Notes under the pieces: model-generated
What the model saw: only the letters and a program-made list of their open reading frames with translations
What the model was told of the DNA's origin: nothing
Databases searched by the model: none
Part shown: in pieces, positions 7,356-7,940 of the stretch
How the letters are laid out: each line of letters starts with the position of its first letter
How positions within the stretch are numbered: position 1 is the stretch's first letter
Program-made: the position numbers and the translations under genes
Source of the DNA: Desulfurellaceae bacterium
GTDB lineage: Bacteria; Campylobacterota_A; Desulfurellia; JAGGSF01
Direction of reading: 5' to 3'
DNA length: 7,940 bases
Assembly: GCA_023128455.1 (NCBI GenBank)
Contig: JAGMDW010000081.1
Span: 1-7,940 of the forward strand

Positions 7356-7381
7356 GTAATTTTACTTTGTAAAATTACTTG
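7353..7381. repeat. Perfect palindrome with 13-bp arms, overlapping the -35 of the dcw promoter
   Basis: CAAGTAATTTTAC (7353-7365), loop TTT, GTAAAATTACTTG (7369-7381): 13 of 13 pairs. The last three bases on the promoter side lie inside TTGACA. It is AT-rich and has no T-run after it, so it does not look like an intrinsic terminator. An operator for a dimeric regulator, an AT-rich upstream promoter element or a DNA cruciform are all possible. Confidence 0.8.
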
Positions 7382-7570
7382 CAAACACTGAAAGCGCTTA
7401 TCAAGTAAATCCGTTTAGAACCAAAGAAAAAATCAAGGCTGCGCAAAATGAGCTAAAATTCTTCGTGAAAATGCTAAAAATAATAAACTCGCTTTCAGCT
7501 CAGACATATTATTTTCTTAACGCATTTTTACTTGGATTTTTTAACGCAGATTTCCTAATGCCGTTTATGA
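7382..7570. other. Non-coding stretch with scattered short inverted repeats
   Basis: No convincing gene. CTGAAAGCG (7388-7396) is repeated as CGCTTTCAG at 7490-7498. CAAGT from the palindrome next door recurs in CAAGTAAAT (7402-7410) and, reversed, in TTTTACTTGG (around 7526-7535). GCTAAAATTCTT (7452-7463) is identical to 7798-7809 in the repeat cluster upstream. A 24-residue minus-strand frame (7507-7433) has no good ribosome binding site. The arrangement could be a folded leader or sRNA, or merely decayed repeat DNA. Confidence 0.4.
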
Positions 7571-7576
7571 TTAAGA

Positions 7577-7608
7577 CCCCGTGTAGTATAGCAAGCTACT
7601 ACACGGGG
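7577..7608. repeat. Stem-loop with perfect 12-bp arms
   Basis: CCCCGTGTAGTA (7577-7588), an 8-nt loop, and TACTACACGGGG (7597-7608). The stem is long and GC-rich at its base. Neither strand has a T-run directly after it; on the plus strand the T-rich stretch begins only some 20 nt later. It is therefore not a classic intrinsic terminator, though it could weaken readthrough from the right into the dcw region. Confidence 0.75.
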
Positions 7609-7640
7609 TAAACAGATTAATATAAATAATTTTATTTTTT

Positions 7641-7695
7641 CTGTCATTCCCGCGAATGCGGGAATCCAGATTCCGCATCAGGTGCGGAATGACAG
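7641..7695. repeat. Compound palindromic repeat, copy 1 (dRS3/REP-like)
   Basis: The outer arms CTGTCATTCC (7641-7650) and GGAATGACAG (7686-7695) are exact inverses. Inside lie two smaller hairpins: ATTCCCGC / GCGGGAAT (7646-7665, GAAT loop-side bases) and ATTCCGCA / TGCGGAAT (7670-7690). The first follows the ATTCCC-N8-GGGAAT pattern known as dRS3 in Neisseria and seen in many unrelated genomes. The two-hairpin layout is REPIN-like. No transposase lies in the window. Confidence 0.75.
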
Positions 7696-7708
7696 AGGAA
7701 ATAGCATG

Positions 7709-7742
7709 TCGCCCTGCACACTGATGCGAGGACGAAATGACA
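7709..7742. repeat. Degenerate palindromic repeat in reverse orientation
   Basis: TCGCCCTGCA (7709-7718) pairs with TGCGAGGACGA (7725-7735) with one mismatch and one bulge. On the minus strand the element begins TGTCATT (7742-7736), the same opening as the other copies. It looks like a diverged or related member of the same family, facing the opposite way. Confidence 0.5.
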
Positions 7743-7766
7743 AGGAAAAGACCGTCACTCTCTTTT

Positions 7767-7815
7767 CTGTCATTCCCGCGCACGCGGGAATCCAGTGGCT
7801 AAAATTCTTTCTTCT
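7767..7815. repeat. Palindromic repeat, copy 2, with shared 3' flank
   Basis: CTGTCATT opens the element. ATTCCCGCGCACGCGGGAAT (7772-7791) is a perfect palindrome with 8- to 9-bp arms. It is followed by CCAGTGGCTAAAATTCTTTC, which recurs nearly unchanged after copy 3. The unit as a whole is therefore longer than the palindrome and has been duplicated together with its flank. Confidence 0.75.
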
Positions 7816-7837
7816 TCCGTCCAATCTGTGTTTATCT

Positions 7838-7870
7838 GTGGCTAATATTCTTTCTTGCTTCAGAATTCCT
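7838..7870. repeat. Partial repeat unit: GTGGCTAA flank without the palindrome
   Basis: GTGGCTAATATTCTTTCTT (7838-7856) repeats the flank of copies 2 (7795) and 3 (7906) but follows ATCTGTGTTTATCTGTG instead of the palindrome. The next bases, TCAGAATTCC, resemble TCAGAATAATT at the right edge. This suggests a mosaic of short repeated modules. Confidence 0.55.
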
Positions 7871-7878
7871 TTTTCCTT

Positions 7879-7940
7879 TGTCATTCCCGCGCACGCGGGA
7901 ATCCAGTGGCTAAATTTTTTTCTTTTGCCTCAGAATAATT
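7879..7940. repeat. Palindromic repeat, copy 3, with shared 3' flank, running to the window edge
   Basis: TGTCATTCCCGCG opens the element, and the palindrome at 7883-7902 is identical to that of copy 2. CCAGTGGCTAAA and a T-rich tail with TCAGAATAATT follow. It starts 111 bp after copy 2, against 126 bp between copies 1 and 2, so spacing is not regular. Confidence 0.7.

Noticed and set aside
7433..7507. 24-residue minus-strand frame MSELKASLLFLAFSRRILAH...
   Set aside because: Too short, with no clear ribosome binding site or supporting context; part of it overlaps a short inverted repeat.
7571..7783. 70-residue minus-strand open frame (start MRGNDRKESDG)
   Set aside because: It is made almost wholly of the palindromic repeats and the 7577 hairpin; peptides like VIPHLMRNLDSRIRGN are typical false translations of such repeats.
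7678..7884. 68-residue minus-strand open frame (start MTKEKGILKQE)
   Set aside because: It spans repeat copies 2 and 3 in another frame (SHWIPACAGMT is the palindrome translated) and has no family resemblance.
7642..7940. CRISPR array
   Set aside because: The repeats are palindromic, unequally spaced (126 and 111 bp) and partly inverted, and the sequences between them are related to each other rather than unique.

Overview
The window holds the start of a division and cell wall (dcw) cluster, all on the minus strand. The order is mraZ - rsmH - ftsL - ftsI - murE - murF - mraY - murD, with murD cut by the left edge. This is the classic bacterial gene order. No gene is broken and nothing foreign is inserted. 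The DNA is AT-rich, and MurE carries the DNPR motif typical of meso-diaminopimelate-adding enzymes. The organism therefore probably makes a DAP-type peptidoglycan, as most diderms do. I cannot name the phylum from this sequence alone.

Layout, in the direction of transcription (right to left). Positions 7940-7610 are repeat-rich and non-coding, with palindromic ATTCCC-N8-GGGAAT elements (dRS3/REP-like) and shared flanks. Positions 7610-7382 hold a strong 12-bp stem-loop and several short inverted repeats, but no convincing gene. Positions 7381-7300 form the control region: a perfect 13-bp-arm hairpin, a sigma70-like promoter (TTGACA, 17 nt, TATGGT), and three TGGGN boxes at exactly 10-bp spacing that match the known MraZ operator. 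Positions 7299-1 are the operon itself, with gaps of at most 14 bp and overlaps of 4, 10, 8 and 4 bp at the ftsL/ftsI, ftsI/murE, murE/murF and mraY/murD junctions.

How the genes work together: MraZ is the regulator, probably of its own operon. RsmH methylates 16S rRNA. FtsL and FtsI (PBP3) belong to the septal peptidoglycan synthesis machine. MurD, MurE and MurF add D-Glu, DAP and D-Ala-D-Ala to UDP-MurNAc-peptides in the cytoplasm. MraY transfers the finished phospho-MurNAc-pentapeptide to undecaprenyl phosphate to make lipid I.

I see no previously undescribed system here. The points most worth a second look are the MraZ-box promoter with its overlapping hairpin, the missing normal start codon for a full-length RsmH (a possible AUU start), a CxxC pair in the periplasmic part of FtsI, and the repeat cluster upstream.
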